From: Bacteroidetes bacterium SW_9_63_38
Lineage (GTDB): Bacteria > Bacteroidota > Rhodothermia > Rhodothermales > Salinibacteraceae
Direction of reading: 5' to 3'
Length of the DNA stretch: 64,000 nucleotides
Assembly (NCBI GenBank): GCA_003022435.1
Contig: PXUA01000002.1
Location: 34,684 to 98,683 of the forward strand
The number at the start of each line of letters is the position of its first letter. Position 1 is the stretch's first letter. A model generated the notes under the pieces. That model searched no databases. It saw only the letters and a list, made by a program, of their open reading frames with translations, and was not told the DNA's origin. Both the position numbers and the translations under genes were made by a program. This document shows, piece by piece, positions 34,555 to 43,749 of the stretch.

Positions 34555-34780
34555 CGGTTCAGTAACAATGAGTGAGCAAAACGGCTTTCTCTTCTCCCCC
34601 CCTCCATGCCCCCACGCTTCCGCGCTTCCATGTTTCCACACGTCCATGCTCCCAGTCCCGTTTCCCATTGCCGCCATTCACTTGAGAACTCCGAAAACGA
34701 TAACCGTTCCGTGATGACAGTCCGTCTGTTTCTTGCGATCTTACCGATCCAGCTCTCTCGTTCCTCAATCGGCCGCGTTT

Positions 34781-36289
34781 ATGTCTCCCTCCGACCGCCG
34801 CGACTTTCTGAAGCGCCTGGGCCTCACCGGTGCCGGCGCCCTTGGCCTGTCCGGATGCGCCGCTCCCTCCGACCCGCCCCCCGACGGCAACGCTGTGTCC
34901 GTAACCGGTCGCGTCACTGCTCCGGACGGCGGGGTGGCCAACGTACCCGTCACCGACGGCATCACCGTCACTACCACTGACGGTGACGGCCATTTCCACT
35001 TCACAGCATCTGCGCGACAGCCGTTCGTCCACCTGTCGGTCCCCGCCGGCTACCGCCTTCCCACAAACGAGAATGGACTCCGCCGCGGCTATCGCCCGCT
35101 CGATGCCGGTAGCGGCGACTCCATGACGGTCTCCTTCGACCTCACCCGGCTCGACCGCGACGACACGCACCACGCGTTCGTGTTTCTGGCCGACCCGCAG
35201 GCCCGAACGGAGGCCGAGATGGAGGAATTTCGCCGGACGACGATTCCGGACGTGACCGACACCGTGCAGGCCCTGGGCGATCGGCCCGTGTTCGGCGTCG
35301 GCGGGGGCGACCTCGTCTTCGACACCCTCTCGCTGTTCTCGGAATACGAAACCGCGGTGCAGGACACCCGCCTCCCGTTCGTCCAGGTGGTGGGCAACCA
35401 CGACCTCAACGTCGACGCCTCCGGCGATCCCGGCTCCACGGCCACGTTCCGAACGCACTTCGGCCCCACCTACTACTCCTTCGACCGCGGCGCCGTCCAC
35501 TACGTCGTGCTCGACGACGTGTACTGGCCCGGCAGCGACGGCTTCGGCGAGGCCACCGACAGCTACCTCGGCCACCTCGACACCGCACAGCTCCACTGGC
35601 TTCGTCAAGACCTCGCGCTCGTGGAGGACGGGCGTCCGGTCATCGTCCTCGCCCACATTCCGCCCCTCAGCACCATGTACGAGCGCCGCGATGAGCCCCG
35701 CCCCTCGCCCCGCAACATGATCGTGAACCGCGAGGCCCTGCACGACCTGCTCGCCCCCTTCGACGCGCACATCGTCACCGGGCACATTCACGAGAATGAA
35801 CATAGATTTGCGGACGGGCCGCACGAGCACGTCGTGGGCACCGCCTGCGGGGCGTGGTGGACCGGTCCCATCTGCTACGACGGCACCCCGCGCGGCTACG
35901 TCGTCTACGAGGTGGACGGGGCCTCCGTCCAGTGGCGCTACAAGAGTACCGGTCGGGAGGCCGATCACCAGATGCGCCTCACTGTCCCCGACGGCGACCG
36001 GCTGGTCGCAAACGTCTGGGACGCCGACGACGCCTGGACGATCACCTGGTTCGAGGAGGGCCTCCGGAAAGGAGAACTGACGCAGACGCGCGGCCTCGCT
36101 CCGCGGGCCCGGACGCTCTACGCGGGTGAGGAGCAGCCCGAGAAATACGACTGGGTCGAGCCGCAGCCCACCGACCACCTCTTCACCGCCCCGTACAATC
36201 CGAAGGCCAATCGCATCCGCGTAGAGGCCACCGACCGCTTCGGTCGCACCTACACAGCGTCGCTCGGAACCGCGTCCAACCCGTCCTGA
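34781..36289 (+). CDS. Calcineurin-like metallophosphoesterase, Tat-exported lipoprotein
   Basis: 502 residues from MSPSDRRDFLKRLGLTGAGALGLSGC (ATG at 34781), a twin-arginine signal (RRDFLK) ending in a lipobox Cys. An N-terminal beta-sandwich (VTGRVTAPDGGVANVPVTDGITVTTTDGDG) resembles the MPPE N-domain. The catalytic domain begins at HHAFVFLADPQAR, with VGGGDLVFD, VVGNHDLNV (GNHD), VLAHIPPLS and IVTGHIHENEH (GHxH). The C-terminal domain is another beta-rich module. Substrate unknown; a cell-surface phosphodiesterase is the likely role. Confidence 0.9.
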   Translation: MSPSDRRDFLKRLGLTGAGALGLSGCAAPSDPPPDGNAVSVTGRVTAPDGGVANVPVTDGITVTTTDGDGHFHFTASARQPFVHLSVPAGYRLPTNENGLRRGYRPLDAGSGDSMTVSFDLTRLDRDDTHHAFVFLADPQARTEAEMEEFRRTTIPDVTDTVQALGDRPVFGVGGGDLVFDTLSLFSEYETAVQDTRLPFVQVVGNHDLNVDASGDPGSTATFRTHFGPTYYSFDRGAVHYVVLDDVYWPGSDGFGEATDSYLGHLDTAQLHWLRQDLALVEDGRPVIVLAHIPPLSTMYERRDEPRPSPRNMIVNREALHDLLAPFDAHIVTGHIHENEHRFADGPHEHVVGTACGAWWTGPICYDGTPRGYVVYEVDGASVQWRYKSTGREADHQMRLTVPDGDRLVANVWDADDAWTITWFEEGLRKGELTQTRGLAPRARTLYAGEEQPEKYDWVEPQPTDHLFTAPYNPKANRIRVEATDRFGRTYTASLGTASNPS

Positions 36290-36309
36290 CGACCTCGGAC
36301 CAGGCCGAC

Positions 36310-36774
36310 CTACTCGGTCGAATCCGCGACCGAAACCGTCGCCGTCACATTCGTCCGATTCGGCTGCGGCACCGTGATTGTGAGCGGGTCCGGCTCAAAC
36401 GGCGGCTTGACCCGAACCGTCTCGTCGAGCGGGACGAGCGCCGTCGTACACGCGTTCTGGGAGGCCCGGCGGACGAGCGGCACCAGCCGAACCCGATTCG
36501 ACTCCCGCTCAATCGCCGTCCGGTGGAACGAGTAGCATCCATTCGGGCCGACCGTCCCCCGAAGCCGCACGGAAAGGGTGTCGGCGGTTTTCATTCGGGA
36601 CGGGGCCTCAATGCTGTCCACCTCTGCGATCAAAGCCGATGGGGCCTGCGGCGCAACGGCCCGGCTCGTGGTTCGAACAGTCGTTTCCCCACTGGTGCAG
36701 CCCACTCCCACCGGCATCAGTCCCGCCGCAACGATCACAAGAAGGGGCCAGAACGAGGTCCGTCGGCGCGGCAT
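36310..36774 (-). CDS. Small lipoprotein of unknown function
   Basis: 154 residues from MPRRRTSFWPLLVIVAAGLM (ATG at 36774), with a signal peptide and a lipobox ending in Cys (PVGVGC). The mature part is short and beta-rich: DTLSVRLRGTVGPNGCYSFHRTAI, then LVPLVRRASQNACTTALVPLDETVRVKPPF and DPLTITVPQPNRTNVTATVSV. The two Cys could form a disulfide. Family not recognised. Convergent with the phosphoesterase gene, the stops lying 20 bp apart. The upstream gap (36775-37177) holds a repeat but no gene. Confidence 0.72.
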   Translation of the reverse strand: MPRRRTSFWPLLVIVAAGLMPVGVGCTSGETTVRTTSRAVAPQAPSALIAEVDSIEAPSRMKTADTLSVRLRGTVGPNGCYSFHRTAIERESNRVRLVPLVRRASQNACTTALVPLDETVRVKPPFEPDPLTITVPQPNRTNVTATVSVADSTE

Positions 36775-37006
36775 GAGAAGGAATCGGTGATTCGCGTATC
36801 GCACACAGCCGTGTCCGACTCGACAACCGGACCGTGCCCCGTCGTCAGTCGGAACGCGCCGGGACGGCGCGCAAGACCGCTCCCTCGTAGGAGTCCGCCT
36901 CCCAACGGGTTCCACAGTTCCGCATCAACGCGCATGTGAAAACGCCACTCCAGGTCCAGGAGATTGCAGCGTGCTCTGTGAGGAGAAAAGGAGACCACAG
37001 CGTCCG

Positions 37007-37075
37007 TGCCTCCATGCTTCCAGGCCTCCGTTCAGTTCGGAGAGATGGGTCGATGAACGGCAAGAGCGCCTCCAA
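37007..37075. repeat. Intergenic repeat, copy B
   Basis: TGCCTCCATGCTTCCAGGCC and the following bases to GCGCCTCC match copy A (33323) at roughly four of five positions. It lies about 100 bp upstream of the aldo/keto reductase start. Confidence 0.6.
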
Positions 37076-37177
37076 CAGCGGACATCTGCCAGCATGCAGT
37101 CGCCGTTCTGCGGAGCATCCTATCGCCGCACCCGTATTTTTCATTCGGACTCTTCTCGTCCTTCTCTCCACCGTCCG

Positions 37178-38116
37178 ATGTCGTCACTCCGCCCCTCCCG
37201 CCGCCGGTTTCTCAAACAGAGTCTGGCCGCGGGCACAGGCCTTACCGTGGCCCCCTCCCTCACCATGAGTGCACCTCTCCCAACCGACGACATCCGCACC
37301 CGTCCCATTCCCTCCTCCGGCGAGCCACTGCCCTGCGTGGGCCTGGGTACGTGGCAGCAGTTCGATGTCGGTCCTAATTCCGACCAGCGAGCCGCCCTCA
37401 AGGAGGTGCTGCGCCGCCTCGTGGACCTCGGCACCTCGGTCGTTGACAGCTCCCCGATGTACGGACGGGCCGAACAGGTGGTGGGTGCGCTAAGTGCAGA
37501 GATTGGTCTCACCGATCAGATTTTCGGCGCCACGAAGGTGTGGACCCGCGGGCGCAAAAGCGGCATCGAGCAGATGACCCGCTCCATGAACCGCATGAAC
37601 CAGCGGCCCATGGATCTGATGCAGGTCCACAACCTACTCGACTGGAAGACGCACCTCGACACCCTCCAGCGCTGGAAGGACGACGGCAAGATCCGCCACA
37701 TCGGCGTTACCCACTACGTGACCAGCGCCTTCGACGAGCTCGCCACCGTGATCCGCACCCGCAACATCGACTTCGTCCAGCTGCCCTACTCCCTCCAGAC
37801 GACGCAGGCCGAGCGGCGCCTCCTTCCCCTCGCCGCCGAGAACGAGGTCGGCGTCATCGTGAACGAGCCGTTTGAGGGTGGCTCCCTGTTTGGACGGGTC
37901 GACGACGAACCGCTGCCCGACTGGGCGGCGGCGTTCGACTGCGAAAGCTGGGCCCAGTTCTTTCTCAAATACCTCCTGGGCCACGAGGCCGTCACCTGCG
38001 TCATCCCTGGCACGTCCGACCCCGACCACCTCACCGACAACGTCCGCGCCGCCTACGGCCGCCTCCCCGACGACGACACCCGCGAACGCATGCGTCAAAC
38101 CCTCGACCGCCTCTAG
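37178..38116 (+). CDS. Aldo/keto reductase with Tat signal
   Basis: 312 residues from MSSLRPSRRRFLKQSLAAGTG (ATG at 37178), a twin-arginine signal (RRRFLK). The barrel carries LPCVGLGTWQQFDVG and VVDSSPMYGRAEQVVGAL, where Asp and Tyr of the catalytic tetrad lie. FGATKVWTRGR has the Lys, and DLMQVHNLLDWKTHL has the His. HIGVTHYVTSAFDELA and CVIPGTSDPDHLTDN form the cofactor end. Periplasmic export of an NAD(P)H-dependent family is unusual, so the true substrate or cofactor is uncertain. Confidence 0.88.
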   Translation: MSSLRPSRRRFLKQSLAAGTGLTVAPSLTMSAPLPTDDIRTRPIPSSGEPLPCVGLGTWQQFDVGPNSDQRAALKEVLRRLVDLGTSVVDSSPMYGRAEQVVGALSAEIGLTDQIFGATKVWTRGRKSGIEQMTRSMNRMNQRPMDLMQVHNLLDWKTHLDTLQRWKDDGKIRHIGVTHYVTSAFDELATVIRTRNIDFVQLPYSLQTTQAERRLLPLAAENEVGVIVNEPFEGGSLFGRVDDEPLPDWAAAFDCESWAQFFLKYLLGHEAVTCVIPGTSDPDHLTDNVRAAYGRLPDDDTRERMRQTLDRL

Positions 38117-38275
38117 TACGGCTTCCATTCGGCGGTGTCGGAGTACGGAAGAAGGGGCGTTCCCGGATGAAGGGAACCGCTCCAAAACCGGCCAACGTAA
38201 AACGTCGAACGTTACAACGTTACGGGCAACGCATCACGAGCTACGTCCCCTCGAGACTTCTCCCCCCAACACTGA

Positions 38276-38330
38276 ACGCCCAACGCATAACTCTCAACGC
38301 ACAACGCGAAAACGCACAACGCGAAAACGC
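38276..38330. repeat. AACGC-rich repeats between convergent genes
   Basis: Repeats of the type CAACGCATAACTCTCAACGC, including two tandem 15-bp units of CACAACGCGAAAACG. They resemble the 14-bp repeats at 30970-31060. They lie in the 229-bp gap between the aldo/keto reductase stop and the TerC gene stop. Confidence 0.7.
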
Positions 38331-38345
38331 AACAACGTACAGCCG

Positions 38346-39140
38346 CTATTCCTCGTGCATCGCCCGCTCGACCGCCCGTCTTAAACGCGGAGAGTGCAGA
38401 TGCACCGGCTCCTTGGTCTCTTCTTCCTGCTCTTCGCCCTTCCCCCGCCCCACCCGAAGATTCAACATCTCCACGACGAGCGAGAAGGCCATGGCCGAGT
38501 AGATGTAGCCCTTCGGGATGTGCTGTCCGGCCCCCTCGGCCACCAGCATCATCCCGATGAGCAGCAGAAAGCTGAGCGCCAGCATTTTCACCGTCGGATG
38601 CTGCTTGATGAAGTCCGCAATGCCGCCGGCCGACGCCATCATGATGCCGATCGCGATCGTCACGGCAATGATCATCACCTCGACGTCCTCGGCCATCCCC
38701 ACGGCCGTGATCACCGAATCCAGCGAGAACACCATGTCCAGCAAAAAAATCTGGGCAATCACGCCGGCAAAGGTGACCGTCGCCGCCTTCGACGGGTCCC
38801 CATCTTCCCCCTCCAGCTTGTCGTGAATCTCGGTCGTCGCTTTCCCGATCAGAAACAATCCGCCGATCAGCAGAATCAGGTCGCGCCCGCTCACTGCGTG
38901 CGCGAACACCTCGAAGAGGGGCGCGGTGAGCGTCATGATCCAGTTGATCGAGAGGAGCAGAGTGATGCGTCCTCCCAGCGCCAGTCCCAGTCCCACGCGC
39001 CGCGCCAGCGGCTGCTGCTCGGAAGGCAGCTTGTTCGACAGAATCGAGATGAAGACGATGTTGTCGATGCCCAGCACAATCTCGAGGAGCGTGAGGGCGC
39101 CGAGAGCAATCCACGCCTCGGGACTCGACATCCAGGCCAT
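38346..39140 (-). CDS. TerC-family integral membrane protein
   Basis: 264 residues from MAWMSSPEAWIALGALTLLEI (ATG at 39140; the ATG at 39131 is equally possible). Seven or so helices. The TerC motif is present in the first helix (TLLEIVLGIDNIVFISILSNKLP) and again in the second half (VIAQIFLLDMVFSLDSVITAVGMAED), each with its conserved acidic residue in the membrane. The tail is charged and ends near RRAVERAMHEE. TerC/Alx proteins are linked to tellurite resistance and to manganese export; the metal here is not shown. Confidence 0.92.
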   Translation of the reverse strand: MAWMSSPEAWIALGALTLLEIVLGIDNIVFISILSNKLPSEQQPLARRVGLGLALGGRITLLLSINWIMTLTAPLFEVFAHAVSGRDLILLIGGLFLIGKATTEIHDKLEGEDGDPSKAATVTFAGVIAQIFLLDMVFSLDSVITAVGMAEDVEVMIIAVTIAIGIMMASAGGIADFIKQHPTVKMLALSFLLLIGMMLVAEGAGQHIPKGYIYSAMAFSLVVEMLNLRVGRGKGEEQEEETKEPVHLHSPRLRRAVERAMHEE

Positions 39141-39307
39141 AGCAGGGAAAACCGTTCGCCGAAAGAGGTGTGAGAAGACGGCATCTGCCGACAGCGCACT
39201 GCCGATGCAAAGCGCTCCGGGACCGTCCGACACCAACATACAAGAGGGGCCTCACGATTTGAAGCGCGAGGCCCCGTCGGCCGAGCTCTCGAGACGCACG
39301 CAGCTCC

Positions 39308-39769
39308 CTACTCCAGCGGTTCCGCAAGGAATGCCGTGAGGTTATCCACCCGCTCCTGACTCAGCAGCGGCTCCAGATTCTGAATAATGAGACTCACACA
39401 GGTGGCGCGATAAATCAAGTTCTCATCGGCCTGCCCGTCCCGAGCCGTCTGGTGCTGAATCTGGGTGTTCAGCATCGTCCAGTGGCACTTCATCTCAATG
39501 TACTGCGTGGCCAATCCCCGCTGCAGTTCCTCTTCCGTGTCGATATCGAGCAGGGCCCGCAGAATTCGGTTGCGCAGCCCCGAGACATACGCCTTCACAG
39601 CCTTCCGCTGCGACGGCGCCGCTCCGCGCCACTCGTCAAGCACTTCCGCCCACTGATCGTCCAGGGCGCCGCGGAGCGACTCTTCAATCTCGTCGTGTAG
39701 GACCTGAACGGGCTCGTCGGTATCCACCGGTGTGTCTGCTGTCTGCGTCTGAAGGGAGCTGGCGCTCAT
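39308..39769 (-). CDS. Acidic hypothetical protein
   Basis: 153 residues, mostly helical: VQVLHDEIEESLRGALDDQW, then GLRNRILRALLDIDTEEELQRGLATQYIEMK and LIIQNLEPLLSQERVDNLTAFL. No signal peptide or membrane segment. The N-terminal 20 residues are polar and probably disordered. Family not recognised. It lies upstream of, and in the same direction as, the TerC gene with a gap of about 170 bp, so co-transcription is possible. Confidence 0.72.
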   Translation of the reverse strand: MSASSLQTQTADTPVDTDEPVQVLHDEIEESLRGALDDQWAEVLDEWRGAAPSQRKAVKAYVSGLRNRILRALLDIDTEEELQRGLATQYIEMKCHWTMLNTQIQHQTARDGQADENLIYRATCVSLIIQNLEPLLSQERVDNLTAFLAEPLE

Positions 39770-40269
39770 GGGAACCTCGGGTCGAAACGATGGGAGAGGA
39801 CGCGAAAACTACGGGACTAGGGAATTGACGGACATCAACGCGTCTGATATCGGACGGCCCGACCCAGAGATTCACGCGTCCGCACGCGTCCCCCCATCAT
39901 ACCGACTTGGTTACATCTCCGGAGACCTCGCCCCCCGTCCCCCGGGCGGCAATAGCGGCGGAGCTGCCCTATTCTTTACGATTGCGGGTCCTTGTTTTTT
40001 TACAATAGCGGGACCTTCCCGTCACCTCCGTGCGCGGCACGGATCGACCGACGGCGGCACACAGTATATGAAATGCATCAGTGTGTTCACTGCTGTCCCC
40101 CGCTTCGATCCGTGAACGCTCAAGGTCCGTGGCCCCCTCGGTGCCACACCTCCCCGTTGCAGCCCCCCCCGCCCGCGGCACCGCAGTGAGCCCCCGAGTC
40201 CGCCCCAGCCGTGCCTTTCGCGCACGGTAGCGACTTCGCTTCGCCCCCTTCACGACCGACGGATGCCCG
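39770..40269. other. Intergenic, 500 bp, with a 24-bp spaced direct repeat
   Basis: No gene is apparent. At 39975-39993 and 39999-40017 there are two near-identical 19-bp blocks, TTTACGATTGCGGGTCCTT and TTTACAATAGCGGGACCTT, with a 24-bp period, about 250 bp upstream of the coiled-coil/PYP-like gene. They could be a paired regulator site for the light-receptor genes; no further evidence supports that. Confidence 0.45.
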
Positions 40270-43116
40270 ATGCCCGACGCAACCGATCCGGACCCTTCGA
40301 ACGCCTCCTCGCCGACCGACTCGGACTGGTACGTTCGTCAGTGGGAGGCCCTCTGCGACGAGCTTGGCACGTCCGACCCCAACGAGCTGCTCGCCCGCGT
40401 CCAGACCCTTAAGCGCCAGATGGAGCGCAGCGGCACGGCTCCCGGCGACGAAGAGGGCCTCGTCACCATCAGCGAGGTCGAAGAGGTATTCCGAGAACTG
40501 AACGCCAAAATTGCGAAGCTCCGCGAGCGAAACGCCACCCTCGCTGAGCGCCTGGAGGCGGACGCCGACCGCGACGACAACCTTGGCCGCCTCCACCGCC
40601 GAACCGAGGCCCTGTTCGACACCCTCGGCGTCACTACCTTCGACGAGGCGCAGGCCCGCGCGCAGAACCTCAACGATCGCATTGAGGGGCTGTACCAAGA
40701 GAAAGAACAGCTGGTCCAGGCCGGCTTCTCGACCCCCGCCGACGCACTCGACGAAGTCGAAAACTTGCAGTCCGAGATTGAGCAGCTGAAGGAAGAACGG
40801 GACCAGCTTCGACAGGAACGAGACCAGCCGCAAAATGAGATCGACGCAGCAGAACCGCCTGCCGACGGTCCGGATACGGACGCCCTAGACGCCGCTGCCG
40901 CCCTCCGAGAGGAAGGCATTGAATCCCCGGAACAGGTCGAGACCCTCACCCGAATCGTCGAGAACCTACACGATCACGTTCAAGACTGGGTGGGCCAGTA
41001 CGGGGTCGACACGGAGGCGCCTCCTGAAACGGCGATCGGCATGCTGCGCCACCTCTCCAACTACCTGACGGACCTCCCGGCCCCGGACACCCTCCCGGAT
41101 GACGCCGCGGACGCCCTCGGCGTGTCGACCGCCGCGGACGCCGAAACCCTGGCGGACCTCGTCCACCAGCTCGCCGAGCAGTTTGCCGATGCCCTGGCCG
41201 TGGACCCCGCTACCCTGTCGGAGGCAGACGCCCGCACGCTGCTCTACGCCCTTGATGACACCAACCTCGCCTCTGCCGCCGACTCGACCTCGGAGGCCGA
41301 TGCGGATGTCGAGAGGTCCCCGGACTCCTCTCCCTCCGGCGACGCCCTCCCCGCCGAGGCCGGCGACATCCTCGGCATCCAGACCGTCGAGGACGCGCGC
41401 GAACTGGAGGCGCTCATCGACGACATGTCCGACCGGCTCAACCAGCTCCGCGAGGAACAGCGGAAGCTGGACGACGCCGGCCTGTCCCCCGACAGTGCCC
41501 TGTCTATGATCGAAAACATGGAGGCCCAGCTGACCGACCTGTACCATCATTCCGACCTCTCTCCCTCATCCGAGTCCTCGGACGCCCCCCGCTCCTTGGA
41601 CCCGGACCTCCGGGACCGCACTGAGACCCTTCTGGACACTCCCCTCGATGCCGCCGACGATGTGAATGTGGTGGTGCGCCGACTCGTCGATCGGCTCGAC
41701 ACCCTCTCCGACGAACACGCCGTCCTCACCGACGCCGGCCTCACGGCCCCCGAGGCGATCGAGCGCATCCACAAACTGGAGGCCGAGCTCGAAGAGGCGG
41801 AGGAAGACGCAGAGCAGCCCCCCGACGCGGAGCCCCTCCCCGACGCGGCAAACGCCGCCCAGCGGCTGGCTGCCATCGACGACGTACTGGGCATCTCCAC
41901 CCGTGAGGACGCAGAAGAACTGTCGGAGATTGCCCACCAGATGGAAGAGCAGCTCACCATGCTCTACGAGGAGAAGCAGAAGCTTCAGGACCTCGGGCTC
42001 TCCAGCATCGAGGACGCGGTGGATATGATCAAAAGCATGGAAACCCAGCTGGACGACCTGTACGAAGACAAGGAAGCCCTCCGAAACATCCAGGACGACA
42101 GCCCCGAGCAGCAGAGCACCTTCCAGCAGCTTGAAGCGCTCTACACCGAGCGTCAGAAGCTGCAGCAGGCCCTCGGCATCTCCGACGCGGAGAATATCAT
42201 CGAGATGGTGCAGACCCTGACCACCCAGCTCGACGACCTCTACACCGGCCGCGACGCCCAGCTCTGGTCCCCCGAGACCGAAGCCCCGTCGACGACCGAT
42301 GCGTCGGACGAAGACATGCCGGACGAGGACATGTCGGAGGAGGAGCGCCCGGCGAAAACCTCGGCCGAGGCGGTCGGCGGCAGCGAGACGGCCGACGGCA
42401 ACACCGCGGAACAGATCACGCTCACCAGCATGGAGCAGCAGCTTGAAGCCCTCTATCAGGAGAAGGAAGTCCTCCTCAAACAGGGCTTCGGAAGCGCGGA
42501 CGAGGCAGTTACGCGCCTGCAGACCCAGAAGCGACAGATCAACGTGCTGCAGCGCGAAAATCACGCGTACCGGCAGCGGTTCGCCCGGCTTGCGTCCGAG
42601 CTCGGCACCGAACAGATTTCTCAGATTGTTGAGCTGGTACACACGCTGGAAACCGAGGCCGACACCTCGATCGACAGCCTGGACCTGGACCTCTCCGAGG
42701 CCTCCGACGAGTATGATGCGGACGTGGACGCCGCCGCGCCTCTCGTTCCCCCCAATGTCCTCGAGCAACTCGACGAGTACGGCGACGTGCCGTCAACCCT
42801 GGACGTGGGCGCCATTCGCCTGAATGACGACGGCACGGTAGCAGCCTTGAACGAGCAGGCCCTGCGGCTTCCGGGCCTGGAGGACGTGCCCACCCGCGAC
42901 GCGGTGATAGGAGAGAACTTCTTCCACGACCTCGTCCCCAGCACGAACAACAACCTCTTCTTCGGCCGCTTTCAGAAGGGCCTGGATCGGGGAGAGCTGG
43001 ACGCCCGATTCCCCTACACGTTCACCAGTCCCGCTCAGGACTCCCAGTCCTTCCTGGTGCAGCTGTACCGGGCACCGGACAGCAACGCCACGTGGCTGTT
43101 CTTTCGCCCCTCTTGA
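40270..43116 (+). CDS. Long coiled-coil protein with C-terminal PYP-like (PAS) domain lacking the chromophore Cys
   Basis: 948 residues, highly acidic, no signal peptide or membrane segment. Residues 40 to about 820 are repeated coiled-coil modules of 50-70 residues with the pattern LGISxxEDAxEL...MExQLxxLYEEKxxLxxxGLSSxEDA (for example LTMLYEEKQKLQDLGLSSIE and LEALYQEKEVLLKQGFGSAD), separated by acidic linkers. From about 826 a PYP/PAS domain follows: VGAIRLNDDGTVAALNEQAL, then VIGENFFHDLVPSTNNNLFF and GRFQKGLDRGELDARFPYTF. The position of the PYP chromophore cysteine is Ser891 (VPST), and the pocket Tyr/Glu are not conserved, so it should not bind p-coumaric acid. The true PYP gene begins 45 bp downstream. 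Confidence 0.88.
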   Translation: MPDATDPDPSNASSPTDSDWYVRQWEALCDELGTSDPNELLARVQTLKRQMERSGTAPGDEEGLVTISEVEEVFRELNAKIAKLRERNATLAERLEADADRDDNLGRLHRRTEALFDTLGVTTFDEAQARAQNLNDRIEGLYQEKEQLVQAGFSTPADALDEVENLQSEIEQLKEERDQLRQERDQPQNEIDAAEPPADGPDTDALDAAAALREEGIESPEQVETLTRIVENLHDHVQDWVGQYGVDTEAPPETAIGMLRHLSNYLTDLPAPDTLPDDAADALGVSTAADAETLADLVHQLAEQFADALAVDPATLSEADARTLLYALDDTNLASAADSTSEADADVERSPDSSPSGDALPAEAGDILGIQTVEDARELEALIDDMSDRLNQLREEQRKLDDAGLSPDSALSMIENMEAQLTDLYHHSDLSPSSESSDAPRSLDPDLRDRTETLLDTPLDAADDVNVVVRRLVDRLDTLSDEHAVLTDAGLTAPEAIERIHKLEAELEEAEEDAEQPPDAEPLPDAANAAQRLAAIDDVLGISTREDAEELSEIAHQMEEQLTMLYEEKQKLQDLGLSSIEDAVDMIKSMETQLDDLYEDKEALRNIQDDSPEQQSTFQQLEALYTERQKLQQALGISDAENIIEMVQTLTTQLDDLYTGRDAQLWSPETEAPSTTDASDEDMPDEDMSEEERPAKTSAEAVGGSETADGNTAEQITLTSMEQQLEALYQEKEVLLKQGFGSADEAVTRLQTQKRQINVLQRENHAYRQRFARLASELGTEQISQIVELVHTLETEADTSIDSLDLDLSEASDEYDADVDAAAPLVPPNVLEQLDEYGDVPSTLDVGAIRLNDDGTVAALNEQALRLPGLEDVPTRDAVIGENFFHDLVPSTNNNLFFGRFQKGLDRGELDARFPYTFTSPAQDSQSFLVQLYRAPDSNATWLFFRPS

Positions 43117-43161
43117 CAGTCCGTGCCGCCCTTTCCGCCTGCCTGCCGATGCCTCTCCGCC

Positions 43162-43641
43162 ATGGCTTCCTCCTCAGACAACCTGTACTCCTTCCTCCGG
43201 GATGCGGAGCTCACGCCGCGGCCCAAGTCGGACATCCCGATTCCCGACGACGCCGACACGGGCGACGCCTCCGCCCTCTCCTTCGACGCCGATAAAATTG
43301 GGAAACAGCTCCATCGTGCTGCCCCCAAGGAGCTACACAACGCTCGCTTCGGCATTGTCCGCCTTGACGATGAGGGGACCGTTACGTTCTACAACCGCTA
43401 CGAATCCATCCTCAGCGGAGTCGCCCCCGCCGACGCCCTCGGGCAAAACTTTTTCCACGAACTGGCCCCCTGCAGCAACAATCGCCTCTTCCTGGGCCGC
43501 TTTCGGGAGGGCGTGGCCGCCGACGAACTCGACGAGCGCTTCACCTACACGTTCACGTACAGGATGCGTCCAACCCTCGTAAACGTTCGTCTGTACCGGG
43601 ACCGAGAAGGCCGAAACTGGGTGCTCATCCAGAAACGATAG
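43162..43641 (+). CDS. pyp: Photoactive yellow protein (PYP)
   Basis: Blue-light photoreceptor that carries p-coumaric acid as a thioester. 159 residues from MASSSDNLYSFLRDAEL (ATG at 43162), with an N-terminal extension of about 35 residues over classic 125-residue PYP. Pocket residues by alignment: Tyr77 (Tyr42), Glu81 (Glu46), Ser85 (Thr50), Val87 (Arg52) and chromophore Cys104 (Cys69) in NFFHELAPCSNNRLFLGRF; the Tyr-to-Cys spacing of 27 is conserved. FTYTFTYRMRPTLVNVRLY completes the PAS sheet. The usual gating Arg52 is Val. No tyrosine ammonia-lyase or coumarate ligase gene is in the window. Likely co-transcribed with the upstream PYP-like coiled-coil gene. Confidence 0.93.
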   Translation: MASSSDNLYSFLRDAELTPRPKSDIPIPDDADTGDASALSFDADKIGKQLHRAAPKELHNARFGIVRLDDEGTVTFYNRYESILSGVAPADALGQNFFHELAPCSNNRLFLGRFREGVAADELDERFTYTFTYRMRPTLVNVRLYRDREGRNWVLIQKR

Positions 43642-43749
43642 CCGTCCTCGCGCCCCCAATTCCAGAGGGCGGCGCTCGTCGTTCCCCGCGCGGCCGGAGC
43701 ACGGCCAAGATGGGTGATTCTACCCAGGAGACGGAGACGGCTTTCGAAA

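Noticed and set aside
34600..34680. Coding extension of the hypothetical gene upstream of 34554
   Set aside because: The stretch is a run of CATGC/CTTCC-type heptamers giving a low-complexity Gly/His/Trp peptide; it looks like non-coding repeat sequence.
34559..36178. 539-codon minus-strand frame
   Set aside because: Antisense to the metallophosphoesterase gene; no recognisable domain.
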